Virus record (IMG/VR): IMGVR_UViG_3300028925_007440
Span: 1-36,479 of that record
Strand: one strand, 5' to 3'
From: a virus
Length of the DNA: 36,479 bases
Shown here: positions 1 to 6,323 of the stretch, piece by piece
How positions within the stretch are numbered: position 1 is the stretch's first letter
How the letters are laid out: every line of letters begins with the position of its first letter
Translations under genes and position numbers: made by a program
Notes under the pieces: model-generated
What the model saw: the letters and a program-made list of their open reading frames with translations, nothing else
Databases searched by the model: none
Told to the model about the DNA's origin: nothing

Positions 1-30
1 GTTGCTATGGTTTTAAAGGATAGAAAATAG

Positions 31-210
31 TTGGGAAAATTTAGGTTAAGAATATACGACCACATTAAAAAGGAGATAATAAAGAGCCTTGTTGTAGAAG
101 CTAGTACCATAAGCATTGCAGCAAAATTAGCTGAAATACATAGCGAGGATTTAAAGTGGGAACACAAAGATACAACAATACAGATTGATGAGATAAAAGA
201 TGATGACTAG
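31..210 (+). CDS. Small hypothetical protein, TTG start
   Basis: A 59-residue charged protein beginning MGKFRLRIYDHIKKEIIK and ending in an acidic tail (DEIKDDD). I do not recognise it. The TTG start is chosen because AAAGGA lies about 10 bases upstream and no ATG fits the frame. The frame before it (bases 1-30) is open from the window edge and ends in TAG directly before the TTG, so the window probably begins inside another gene. Its end overlaps the next gene, consistent with one operon. Confidence 0.5.
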   Translation: MGKFRLRIYDHIKKEIIKSLVVEASTISIAAKLAEIHSEDLKWEHKDTTIQIDEIKDDD

Positions 211-448
211 TTTAATTTCAGCAATCGTTAACAATCTATTAGGGAGAGGTATAGCTTTCTTAACAGAATATTTTAAAAAACGTAAAGTAGCAAAACTTGA
301 AAGCGAAGTCTCTTCCTTAAAAGATAAAGTCTTAATTTTAAAAAAAGAAAAAGAAGCTCAAGTAAGAATTGAAAATTGGCAAGACCGATTAAGAAACAAG
401 GAAAACGAATCATTAACAAAAGAACTTAACAGGATTCTAAATGGCTAA
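200..448 (+). CDS. Small membrane-anchored coiled-coil protein, possible inner spanin
   Basis: The 82-residue product has a moderately hydrophobic N-terminal stretch (about residues 4-22), a basic stop (KKRK), and then a highly charged helix likely to form a coiled coil (about residues 30-75). This layout resembles an inner-membrane spanin or a small phage structural anchor. It is followed within 150 bases by a lipoprotein-like gene, which is the usual partner order. The hydrophobic segment is weak, so the spanin idea is inference. ATG occurs at 200 and 203; both overlap the previous gene. Confidence 0.55.
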   Translation: MMTSLISAIVNNLLGRGIAFLTEYFKKRKVAKLESEVSSLKDKVLILKKEKEAQVRIENWQDRLRNKENESLTKELNRILNG

Positions 449-593
449 ACAAAGACCGCTTACCGCAACTCAAAAAAATAAATCAATTAAGAAGAAAACA
501 TCACAATGTAGTAGTCTTAAAAGATGTAAAACTTCAAATTTATCAAAAAGCAAGAAAAGAAGTTATAAACCATATAATAGGCAGGGCAGATAA
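441..593 (+). CDS. Tiny basic hypothetical protein bridging two genes
   Basis: A 50-residue, very Lys/Arg/Ser-rich protein (starts MAKQRPLTATQKNKSIKKK). It overlaps the end of the previous gene by 8 bases, and its TAA shares a base with the next gene's ATG (TAATG), so translation of all three could be coupled. Only a weak AGGAT lies upstream. No family recognised. The protein could be a DNA- or RNA-binding peptide on composition alone, or the frame could exist mainly to carry ribosomes to the next gene. Confidence 0.5.
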   Translation: MAKQRPLTATQKNKSIKKKTSQCSSLKRCKTSNLSKSKKRSYKPYNRQGR

Positions 594-883
594 TGATAAA
601 TCCATTCACACGCATTTTAAGAGGGCATAAACAACAGATAAGCTATAAATCATATGTTGGTATTGCCTTAATAACAATATCACTCTTATCGTGCTCTTAC
701 GTTAACAAAAATTCCAATACTTTACCAGAAAAAATAAAATATGAAAAAGTTGAATTTGAACCATGTGCTTATAGTGGAAGCGGCTATGTTTGCATAAAAA
801 ATAGTGACGCAGTAAAACTTGTGATAAACTTTAAGCAATGCCAAGAGCAAAATAATTTACTGAGGGAAATTAATGGAAACTGA
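593..883 (+). CDS. Putative outer-membrane lipoprotein, possible o-spanin
   Basis: A 96-residue protein with a basic N-terminus (about 22 residues), a hydrophobic stretch (YVGIALITISLLSC) and a lipobox-like LLSC, then a short exported domain with further Cys residues. This is the architecture of a small phage lipoprotein. Together with the coiled-coil gene upstream it may be a two-component spanin pair that fuses inner and outer membranes at lysis. The lipobox is imperfect (Leu at -2) and the N-region is longer than usual. The start ATG overlaps the preceding stop. Confidence 0.55.
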   Translation: MINPFTRILRGHKQQISYKSYVGIALITISLLSCSYVNKNSNTLPEKIKYEKVEFEPCAYSGSGYVCIKNSDAVKLVINFKQCQEQNNLLREINGN

Positions 884-1148
884 AATAATGGCAATAGTGT
901 CTCAAGCACCAGCACTAGCAATAGTGGTCTGGCTTATAATGAGACAAGAGAAAACAAATGGACAGAAGAATGGAAATGGAGCTAACCTTGAGCTTGTTAG
1001 AGCTATTTCTGGTTCAATGGAAAAATTAGCAGATGCTCAAGTGGAAGCAAATAGAATTCACGCACAGAGAGGTAGGAGTTTTGAAAAATGGGTAGACTTC
1101 CAGCAACAGCAAGTATCAAGTCAGTTTCAATCAAGAAACCAAAAATAG
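873..1148 (+). CDS. Small single-TM protein, holin-like candidate
   Basis: The 91-residue product has one short N-terminal hydrophobic segment (about residues 7-23, QAPALAIVVWLIM) followed by a polar, probably helical tail. Short phage proteins with this layout occur beside spanins and are sometimes annotated as holins, but the sequence alone does not prove it. GAGGGA precedes the ATG at 873, which overlaps the lipoprotein gene by 11 bases. The position in this cluster supports a lysis or envelope role; no endolysin is visible nearby. Confidence 0.5.
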   Translation: METEIMAIVSQAPALAIVVWLIMRQEKTNGQKNGNGANLELVRAISGSMEKLADAQVEANRIHAQRGRSFEKWVDFQQQQVSSQFQSRNQK

Positions 1149-1471
1149 ACTATCCTAAATATTTGGCTCTTCAACTAGAAGACCACAAAGATATACCTAT
1201 ACCAATTTTTGAACATACGTTTCATCCTACAAGAAAGTGGAGATTTGATTTAGCTTTTATGGATGCTAAGTTAGCGGTAGAGGTTGAAGGCGGTATTTGG
1301 AATTATGGAAGACACAACAGAGCAGCTACCTTTATTAAAGACATGGAGAAGTACAATAACGCTTGTCTTTTAGGGTGGAATTTGTTAAGGTTGTCAACAG
1401 ATATGGTAAAGAGTGGCGAAGGCGTAATTTACGTTCTAAAATTCTTTAAAGGAGATAAATATATTGAATGA
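1088..1471 (+). CDS. PD-(D/E)XK-like endonuclease
   Basis: A 127-residue protein with the core of a VSR-like or DUF559-like nuclease fold: an aromatic/basic strand ending in Asp (RKWRFDLAF, Asp54), the metal-binding pair E65-V-E67 followed by GG, then WNYGRH and a helix/strand region ending GWNLLRL. These elements and their spacing match small phage endonucleases of the restriction-endonuclease-like superfamily, which act in DNA repair, recombination or host DNA breakdown. The ATG at 1088 has TAGGAG about 9 bases upstream and overlaps the previous gene by 61 bases. The precise substrate cannot be inferred. Confidence 0.72.
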   Translation: MGRLPATASIKSVSIKKPKIDYPKYLALQLEDHKDIPIPIFEHTFHPTRKWRFDLAFMDAKLAVEVEGGIWNYGRHNRAATFIKDMEKYNNACLLGWNLLRLSTDMVKSGEGVIYVLKFFKGDKYIE

Positions 1472-1676
1472 TGACTCGGTAGAGAAATCATTTTTATCCT
1501 TATATGACGAATTCCTCAAACTCAACATTCATACTCAATCTCAACAAAAGACAGATATCAAAATGAAATTAATTATGAAAGCAATATTATACGTCTTAGA
1601 AGATTTATCAGTACACTATTACTGGAAAGAAATAAATCGAGTAAAGGAAAAGAATGATGAAAAAGGTTCACACTAA
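1464..1676 (+). CDS. Small hypothetical protein, TTG start
   Basis: A 70-residue predicted mostly helical protein, not recognised. TTG at 1464 is supported by an excellent SD (AAAGGAGAT, bases 1448-1456) 7 bases upstream and by its 8-base overlap with the nuclease stop. The 3' end overlaps the metallophosphoesterase gene by 23 bases, so it belongs to the same transcript. Confidence 0.55.
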   Translation: MNDDSVEKSFLSLYDEFLKLNIHTQSQQKTDIKMKLIMKAILYVLEDLSVHYYWKEINRVKEKNDEKGSH

Positions 1677-2442
1677 AACAGTTTTTATTTCTGATATACA
1701 TATTCCGTATCAGGACAAGAAAGCTTTAACAATGGCGATGGAGCTTATAAAAGATTTAAAGCTTAAAGAGTACGACAATATCATAATTGGTGGAGACTTA
1801 GTTGACTATTACCCTATTTCAAGTTTTCATCCTGATTTAACACAATCTAATATTGACATAGAGCTCTTTGAAGCAGTAGAGTGGTTAAACAAGTTAAGAA
1901 AACTTGCTCCTAAGTCTGATATCTTTTTCTTTGAAGGAAACCACGAACAAAGGATGCAGAAAAAAATAATGTCTGCTACCAGCTCACTTGCTCCTTTTTT
2001 AAAAAATAGATTGTCAATAAGAGAGTTGCTAGAGTTTAGAAAGTTTGGAATTAAGTTTGTAAAAACTCCTTTCACTTTAAACAAAAAACTTTTCTTTTTA
2101 CATGGTCATGAAAAGAAAGGGTTTATAACTCCAAAACATATTGCTAATGTAAATCTTATGTATTACAATCGCAACGTCATAGTAGGACACCATCATAGAT
2201 TTGATATGAGCATAACAACTCAGTTAGATGGCTCTCTCTTGGGTGGTTGGGCTAATGGGTGTTTAGCGGATTTGAGTTTGCTACCAGACGGCTTGTACTC
2301 GTCTTTTGATTCTACTCAACGTGGTTTTACAATTGTTAATACAAAACCCAATGGTTTTTTTAGTGTAGACCTAGTGTTATTTATACCTAACAAACAAAAG
2401 GGTTACGAGTGCCTGTATAACGGCAAGTCTTATCAACAATAG
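1654..2442 (+). CDS. Calcineurin-like metallophosphoesterase
   Basis: The 262-residue protein carries the metallophosphoesterase metal-binding motifs in order: SDIH (Asp14, His16), GGDLVDYY, EGNHEQR, LHGHE and GHHHRFD. These ligands build the dinuclear metal site used by the Metallophos superfamily (phosphodiesterases, exonuclease-like and protein phosphatases). Phage members of this size are common, usually of unknown substrate; DNA or RNA end processing is one possibility. ATG codons occur at 1654 and 1657 after AAAGGA. The gene ends the first operon; a new promoter begins about 20 bases downstream. Confidence 0.88.
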   Translation: MMKKVHTKTVFISDIHIPYQDKKALTMAMELIKDLKLKEYDNIIIGGDLVDYYPISSFHPDLTQSNIDIELFEAVEWLNKLRKLAPKSDIFFFEGNHEQRMQKKIMSATSSLAPFLKNRLSIRELLEFRKFGIKFVKTPFTLNKKLFFLHGHEKKGFITPKHIANVNLMYYNRNVIVGHHHRFDMSITTQLDGSLLGGWANGCLADLSLLPDGLYSSFDSTQRGFTIVNTKPNGFFSVDLVLFIPNKQKGYECLYNGKSYQQ

Positions 2443-2460
2443 TTTTCTTATTAATTTAAT

Positions 2461-2488
2461 TTGATTTTAGTTATAGTTTGGGTATATT
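2461..2488 (+). promoter_or_regulatory. Sigma70-like promoter (TTGATT-N16-TATATT)
   Basis: TTGATT at 2461-2466 and TATATT at 2483-2488, with exactly 16 bases between. It lies in the gap after the metallophosphoesterase and points at the homing-endonuclease-like gene. The 16-bp spacer is shared with other promoters in this window. Confidence 0.55.
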
Positions 2489-2495
2489 TAACTAT

Positions 2496-2575
2496 AGGGT
2501 AATTCAAACATATTTTGATAACGAAGAAAGCCAAGAGATTGGCACTAGCCCTTTAAACTTTACCCTTGTTATGCT
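2496..2575 (+). promoter_or_regulatory. Structured 5' leader of the HNH gene
   Basis: The leader holds a long-range stem, AGGGTAA (2496-2502) with TTACCCT (2560-2566), enclosing a perfect hairpin GCCAA-GAGA-TTGGC (2530-2543) with a GNRA tetraloop. No Shine-Dalgarno sequence precedes the start at 2576, and the closing strand of the long stem ends only 9 bases before it. Such folding could limit translation of the endonuclease, as is known for some phage homing endonucleases. Function is inferred from sequence only. Confidence 0.4.
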
Positions 2576-3106
2576 ATGAAAGAAGTTTGGAAAGCAACAG
2601 AGTATCAAGACTACATAGTCTCTAACAAGGGCAGAATTAAATCTTTAAAATATTACACAACTGACAATAAACACGAAAGAATCTTAGCCCAAAACCCTGA
2701 CTCTGATGGTTACATGACAGTTACCCTATATCCTAATAAAACTTACAAGAAAGCTAAGGTACATCGTCTAGTTGCAATCGCTTTTTGTAAAGGCAAGAAC
2801 AATAACAAATCTTTAGCTCTACATATTGACGGGAAGAAAACAAACAATAGTTATAAAAATCTTTATTGGGGAAACGCTAAAGACAATAAAGCTGATTCAA
2901 TCAGGCATGGTACAAGTAGTGGAGCTTGGACTTGGGAAACTGCACCACATAGGAAGTTGCAACCTAAAGATGTTAAAAAAATTTGGAGCTTACTAAAGAA
3001 AGAAAGTATAAGTAAAATTGCTAAAATGTATAATCTTTGTTACAAAACAATTTATGACATTAAGACACAAAAAAACTGGAAACATTTAACTGTCAATTTC
3101 AAGTAG
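2576..3106 (+). CDS. NUMOD4/HNH homing-endonuclease-like protein
   Basis: The 176-residue protein starts with a NUMOD4 motif (EVWKATEYQDYIVSNKGRIK), followed by an HNH_3-type core (HRLVAIAF, LHIDGKKTNNSYKNLYWG, NAKDNKAD), then a C-terminal helix-turn-helix (ISKIAKMYNLCYKTIYDI) likely to contact target DNA. This is the standard order in free-standing phage HNH homing endonucleases, which cut related genomes and spread by repair. It has its own promoter and a structured leader and lacks an SD site. The last 21 bases overlap the convergent regulator gene. It is probably a selfish insertion next to the regulator. Confidence 0.85.
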   Translation: MKEVWKATEYQDYIVSNKGRIKSLKYYTTDNKHERILAQNPDSDGYMTVTLYPNKTYKKAKVHRLVAIAFCKGKNNNKSLALHIDGKKTNNSYKNLYWGNAKDNKADSIRHGTSSGAWTWETAPHRKLQPKDVKKIWSLLKKESISKIAKMYNLCYKTIYDIKTQKNWKHLTVNFK

Positions 3107-3481
3107 CTTAAATAGTTGTTTCTTTAAAGTAGAGTTTAATTTTATTCTGCCTGTTTCTACATGAGCAATAGTGCTTTTAGATATTTTGTATTTGTCGTTA
3201 AAAAGTTTTTCGCATACGTTTTGTTGAGACAAGCCAAGCAGTTTTCTTTTAGTGATTATCTTTTGTACGTCATTTAAAGTATTTTTCTTAGAGTTCCACA
3301 GTTCATATAAGTCTTCATATATGTTTTGCAAAGCGATTGTAGATAGTTTCTTCATTCTAAAAGACAACAATTGTTTGCTTATTCCATATTCTTTAGCTTT
3401 GTCTACTAAAGATTTGTTGTCAAAAATTGTGGCTTTTAGTGCATCGAAAGTTTGTTTTTTTACTTGTATAATGTTATCCAT
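3086..3481 (-). CDS. HTH (Cro/CI-type) transcriptional regulator
   Basis: 131 residues from ATG 3481 (an upstream TTG at 3517 would give 143). The C-terminal part (DVQKIITKRKLLGLSQQNVCEKL to HVETGRIK) is a Cro/CI-type helix-turn-helix, and an N-terminal segment (VDKAKEYGISKQLLSFRM) looks like a second, shorter HTH. The gene is divergent from the early operon, and the shared intergenic region contains a perfect palindrome over both promoter -35 regions. This fits a repressor controlling its own and the early promoter. No integrase accompanies it, so it may act as a lytic-cycle regulator rather than a lysogeny switch. Confidence 0.7.
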   Translation of the reverse strand: MDNIIQVKKQTFDALKATIFDNKSLVDKAKEYGISKQLLSFRMKKLSTIALQNIYEDLYELWNSKKNTLNDVQKIITKRKLLGLSQQNVCEKLFNDKYKISKSTIAHVETGRIKLNSTLKKQLFKLLEIDS

Positions 3482-3510
3482 ATAAAGTAAAGTTAACTCA
3501 AATAAAGGTT

Positions 3511-3527
3511 TTGTCAATATTTGACAA
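3511..3527. promoter_or_regulatory. Palindromic operator candidate
   Basis: TTGTCAATATTTGACAA is a perfect 7-bp inverted repeat around TAT. The right half overlaps the -35 (TTGACA) of the plus-strand promoter, and the left half contains TTGACA reading toward the regulator gene. A dimer of the neighbouring HTH protein bound here would block both promoters. Confidence 0.55.
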
Positions 3528-3548
3528 TAGTTATATCTTGTGTATTAT
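3521..3548 (+). promoter_or_regulatory. Early promoter (TTGACA-N16-TATTAT)
   Basis: TTGACA (3521-3526) and TATTAT (3543-3548) are separated by 16 bases, with TG just before the -10. A perfect TATAAT at 3546-3551 would need a 19-base spacer. It drives the operon beginning at 3587, whose first gene has a clear SD. Confidence 0.65.
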
Positions 3549-3586
3549 AATACCTAATATCAAATATTCATAAGGGGGTAATAAAT

Positions 3587-3751
3587 ATGTCAGTAGATGG
3601 ACAAGAAGAAATGTTAGAGCAAGTTCAAATGCAAGTTGAAGAAGAACTACCTAACGGAACAATAGAAGAAAGAAAAAAATTGTTTGACCAACTGGTAGAA
3701 CAAAGAGGTAATTATGGCGACTTCTTATACAGTATGTCAAAAGGAGATTAG
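3587..3751 (+). CDS. Small acidic hypothetical protein
   Basis: A 54-residue Glu/Gln-rich, probably helical protein (starts MSVDGQEEMLEQVQMQVEEE). It is the first gene after the repressed early promoter, with AAGGGGGT (3572-3579) as SD. First early genes of phages are often small host-takeover proteins, but nothing here identifies a target. Confidence 0.6.
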   Translation: MSVDGQEEMLEQVQMQVEEELPNGTIEERKKLFDQLVEQRGNYGDFLYSMSKGD

Positions 3752-3752
3752 T

Positions 3753-3905
3753 GTGGAAAAAACAAAGAATAAAAAGAGACCTGCAATAGCTAATTTAGGT
3801 GTTGGGTTTTTTGGTAAAATGCACAAAAACAAACAAGAGATGAAGGCTAAACATTCTCGGAGTGTTAGTGCGAGAAATAAAAAAAAGGATGGGAGAGGTA
3901 AATAA
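3753..3905 (+). CDS. Small basic hypothetical protein, GTG start
   Basis: A 50-residue Lys/Arg-rich protein beginning (V/M)EKTKNKKRPAIANLGVGFF and ending in a basic tail. GTG at 3753 is preferred over the longer in-frame ATG at 3714 because AAAAGGAGA (3739-3747) sits just upstream and the gene then abuts the previous stop. No family recognised; its charge suggests nucleic-acid binding. Confidence 0.55.
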   Translation: MEKTKNKKRPAIANLGVGFFGKMHKNKQEMKAKHSRSVSARNKKKDGRGK

Positions 3906-3906
3906 A

Positions 3907-4377
3907 ATGGCAAAAGCTAAAATACCATTACAGATGGTAGAAGGTAATATAGAAAAAGTTTCAGCAGATGGGAAAGGTGTTTTGTTAAATGACACTTGGT
4001 ACAACTATAGCAAAGACGCTTCTGAAGGTTGTACTCTAAGTGCGGGAACTAATGTTAGAATCACTTTTAAGAATTGGAAAAGTGCTGATGGCAAAATAGA
4101 AAGAAACTACATCGAAGAGCTAGGCAAGTCTGCTGAAGCCTTAGACAAAGAGCTTGATGTTGCAATGGGCATTGAGGAAGTACCTGCGTTTATTGATAAT
4201 CTAAAAAGTTCAAAGAAAAGCCCAGAAGAAAAGAAACAAGAATCAATTATCCGTCAATCTTCTTTAAAGTCTGCTGTACAATTTTCGCAAGGCAAGGATT
4301 TAAAACTTGAAGAAGTGTTTAACATTGCTGAAGCTATGTACGATTGGGTTGAACAAAAAGACCCAGTACCATTTTAG
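3907..4377 (+). CDS. Hypothetical early protein, possible OB-like N-terminus
   Basis: 156 residues from the ATG at 3907, which follows GGAGAGG; an in-frame GTG at 3862 lies inside the previous gene and is unlikely. The N-terminal 70 residues form a strand-rich region (GNIEKVSADGKGVLLNDTWYNY... VRITFKNW...) that could be a small beta-barrel, followed by a charged linker and a C-terminal helix (LEEVFNIAEAMYDWVEQ). It stands directly before the replication initiator, so a single-strand-binding or replication-accessory role is conceivable. That is inference from position and shape only. Confidence 0.6.
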   Translation: MAKAKIPLQMVEGNIEKVSADGKGVLLNDTWYNYSKDASEGCTLSAGTNVRITFKNWKSADGKIERNYIEELGKSAEALDKELDVAMGIEEVPAFIDNLKSSKKSPEEKKQESIIRQSSLKSAVQFSQGKDLKLEEVFNIAEAMYDWVEQKDPVPF

Positions 4378-4385
4378 GAGAGATT

Positions 4386-5252
4386 ATGAATCGTTGTATA
4401 CCAAATTATTATTCAATTCTTACTGCTGACATACGTTACGATACAAGGCTGAGTTGGTTTGAAAAAGTATTATATTCCGAGATATCGGCACTTACTAATA
4501 AAACTGGCGAGTGTTGGGCAAGTAATAAATATTTTGCGGATGTTTTTGCACAGTCAGAAAGAACGATAACTCGTTCAATTAGTATGTTAAAAGAACTGGG
4601 ATATTTACAGCTTAAGCTAGAGTTTGATGGTAAGGCAATAACAAAAAGAACAATAACAATAGCTAAACCCCTAGACAATAATGTCAGTACCCCTATAGAC
4701 AAAAATGTCAGTACCCCTATAGACAAAAATGTCTACCCCCCTATAGACAAAAATGGCGACTATAATACTACAAGTAAAATTAATATTACAAGTAGTAATA
4801 TAAATAGAGACATGGAAGATTTTACAGTATTCTGGAAAAGTCTTTTAGGAAGAAAGAAAAACAAAAACGATGCCTTTAAAGTCTATCAAAAAATAGACTG
4901 TGATTTAACAGCAGACAAGTTAGCTGAGAAATTTAATCAGCTTTTACAAACAAGAGAAGAGAAGTTTGTGCCTTATCCTCAGAAGTGGTTAAAGAACGAA
5001 GGTTGGAACGAAGAAGAAACAATAGGAGAAAGGCGAGGAGATTTTCATTATGATGCACCCCCTTTACAAGTTGGAGAGAAAGAAGGAAGTATATCGTTAC
5101 ATGAGGATGAAATCGGCTCTGCTCCAAACCCTAATGCAACTCAAACAGAACTTTGTGAGTTCTATATTTCCGAGTACAAAAAGACAGGCGACACCAAAAT
5201 GGTTAACTACTATCGAGACCACTTACAGCACTTGCAACAAGCAGAAAAGTAG
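4386..5252 (+). CDS. Replication initiator / replisome organiser with winged HTH
   Basis: The 288-residue protein has an N-terminal helix-turn-helix domain (about 15-95; LTADIRYDTRLSWFEKVLYSEI, then TGECWASNKYFADVF and RTITRSISMLKELGYL) of the kind at the start of phage replication initiators. A linker of four 8-residue repeats (PLDNNVST, PIDKNVST, PIDKNVYP, PIDKNGDY) follows. The C-terminal part (about 140-210: FTVFWKSLL, AFKVYQKI, PYPQKWLKNEGWNEE) is typical of phage replication proteins or helicase loaders. The repeat-coding DNA looks like origin iterons, so the gene probably contains its own origin, as lambda O does. SD is AGGAGAG. Confidence 0.78.
   Translation: MNRCIPNYYSILTADIRYDTRLSWFEKVLYSEISALTNKTGECWASNKYFADVFAQSERTITRSISMLKELGYLQLKLEFDGKAITKRTITIAKPLDNNVSTPIDKNVSTPIDKNVYPPIDKNGDYNTTSKINITSSNINRDMEDFTVFWKSLLGRKKNKNDAFKVYQKIDCDLTADKLAEKFNQLLQTREEKFVPYPQKWLKNEGWNEEETIGERRGDFHYDAPPLQVGEKEGSISLHEDEIGSAPNPNATQTELCEFYISEYKKTGDTKMVNYYRDHLQHLQQAEK
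4668..4808. repeat. Iterons plus AT-rich segment: candidate replication origin
   Basis: Three to four tandem units of 24 bp (first unit 22 bp) start at 4668, 4690, 4714 and 4738. Each begins with CCCCTATAGACAAAAATGTC or a close variant. Every unit contains the dyad GACA-N4-TGTC. Immediately 3', bases 4761-4808 are almost all A/T with two copies of TACAAGTA, resembling an unwinding element. The order iterons then AT-rich DNA inside the initiator gene matches the lambda origin. Function is inferred. Confidence 0.6.
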
Positions 5253-5273
5253 AATATAATTCAGGAGAAACAA

Positions 5274-5483
5274 ATGACAAAAGAACTACAAGATAGTCTA
5301 AAGAATAAAGAATTAGGTACATTTGTTATTCTTTACGCACTAAAAAATTATAGAACAAGTTTTACCCTTGATAAAGATATGCCAAAATATGCACAAGTTT
5401 TGAATAGCCTTATTGAGAAGTATGATAAAAAAGCAACAGATATTTTAATTAAAAAAAACCTAATAAGCGGAGTAGCGAAATGA
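5274..5483 (+). CDS. Hypothetical protein
   Basis: A 69-residue protein (starts MTKELQDSLKNKELG), predicted helical, no family recognised. CAGGAG precedes the ATG. It overlaps the next gene by 4 bases (ATGA type), so both are co-translated in the early operon behind the initiator. Confidence 0.6.
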   Translation: MTKELQDSLKNKELGTFVILYALKNYRTSFTLDKDMPKYAQVLNSLIEKYDKKATDILIKKNLISGVAK

Positions 5484-6010
5484 ACGAAATTTTAAAAGAG
5501 TCAACAGAAACATTAGAACAAAAAGCAACAGTTGAATCCTTAGTAGACAAACTTCGTAGTATTAATGTAACAATATTAAAAGGTAGGCTAGAACGGGGTG
5601 CTTATCTTTTAGCAATAAAACAAGAAAAACTTTATGTTAACTATGATTCTTATTGTGTAACTTGGAACAATTTTTTAGAAGCAATTAATGTTCCTAGAGA
5701 AACGGCTCGACAAGACATGAAAATATATGAAAAGTTTGCTGAGTATTTAAACGCAAACTCTTTGTGGCTACAGAAGATTCCTTACGAAAGATTAGTTAGG
5801 TTGTTGCCCGTTGCGGAAAACATGAACAATAATGATGACGTTGCAAACATTCTTTATATGGCATACGAGTCTAACAGAAATGATTTTGACAATAACCTAA
5901 AAGAACTAAAAGGTTTGATACCTACAGATACTTGTAAGAGTCATTTTGAAAATCCTCAGATATACGAAAAGTGTACAGTCTGTGGCGACTTTAGAAAAAA
6001 GGACAATTAA
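5480..6010 (+). CDS. Hypothetical protein with C-terminal zinc-binding motif
   Basis: A 176-residue protein. The N-terminal two thirds are helical (LERGAYLLAIKQEKLY, YDSYCVTWNNFLEAINVPRETARQDMKIYEKF), with a look of phage DNA-binding proteins of the DUF3102 type. The C-terminus has CKSH followed by CTVCG, which could bind zinc. It follows the initiator and precedes an HNH-like gene, so a DNA-metabolism role is likely but unproven. GGAG lies upstream of the ATG. Confidence 0.6.
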   Translation: MNEILKESTETLEQKATVESLVDKLRSINVTILKGRLERGAYLLAIKQEKLYVNYDSYCVTWNNFLEAINVPRETARQDMKIYEKFAEYLNANSLWLQKIPYERLVRLLPVAENMNNNDDVANILYMAYESNRNDFDNNLKELKGLIPTDTCKSHFENPQIYEKCTVCGDFRKKDN

Positions 6011-6310
6011 TTGATACAAGAGATAATTGACAAACACTCTTTAAATTATGTTGATTGGATTAGAAAAAAAAGTTGTTGCATTACTGGTTACGAACATTCT
6101 GACCCACACCATTTGGATGCAATAGGAATGGGACAAAATCGAAACCGACCAAGCTACAAACATTTTACTTGCGTTCCGTTGTGCAGAGAAAAACATAGTG
6201 AGTTGCACCAGATTGGACAAAAAGCGTTTGAACGAAGATACAATTGTAATCTTTGGGAAGTAGCTTTCTATAACTATCGCAATTATTGTTTGACTATAGA
6301 CAATAGTTAA
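6011..6310 (+). CDS. DUF968-like / HNH-type phage recombination nuclease
   Basis: The 99-residue protein contains CCITGYEHSDPHH, then VPLCREKHSELHQIG and FERRYN. The pattern C-x-x-(T/C)-G...DPHH...VPLCR-x-H...ELH is that of the DUF968/HNH-like proteins found in the recombination or replication regions of many phages. Asp-Pro-His-His and the C-terminal Cys/His are the probable metal site. TTG at 6011 immediately follows the previous stop; no ATG fits. The terS promoter lies within its last codons. Confidence 0.68.
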   Translation: MIQEIIDKHSLNYVDWIRKKSCCITGYEHSDPHHLDAIGMGQNRNRPSYKHFTCVPLCREKHSELHQIGQKAFERRYNCNLWEVAFYNYRNYCLTIDNS

Positions 6311-6317
6311 TTATCAT
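6290..6317 (+). promoter_or_regulatory. Promoter for terminase, TTGACT-N16-TATCAT
   Basis: TTGACT (6290-6295) and TATCAT (6312-6317) with 16 bases between. The -10 ends 6 bases before the terS ATG at 6324, where transcription should start, and no SD lies between, suggesting a leaderless message. Confidence 0.6.
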
Positions 6318-6323
6318 TATTAC

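Noticed and set aside
2443-3106. Group I intron carrying the HNH gene
   Set aside because: No split exons around it and no recognisable P3-P7 core; a free-standing endonuclease gene with its own promoter fits better.
3252-3485. 77-residue plus-strand frame opposite the HTH regulator
   Set aside because: Hydrophobic, low-complexity shadow of the regulator's coding strand; the minus-strand HTH motif is convincing.
3862-3906. Longer start (GTG 3862) for the gene at 3907
   Set aside because: It would overlap the upstream gene by 44 bases and has no SD; ATG 3907 has GGAGAGG.
4668-4760. CRISPR array
   Set aside because: Repeats are 24 bp with no unique spacers and are translated in frame within the initiator; iterons are a better explanation.
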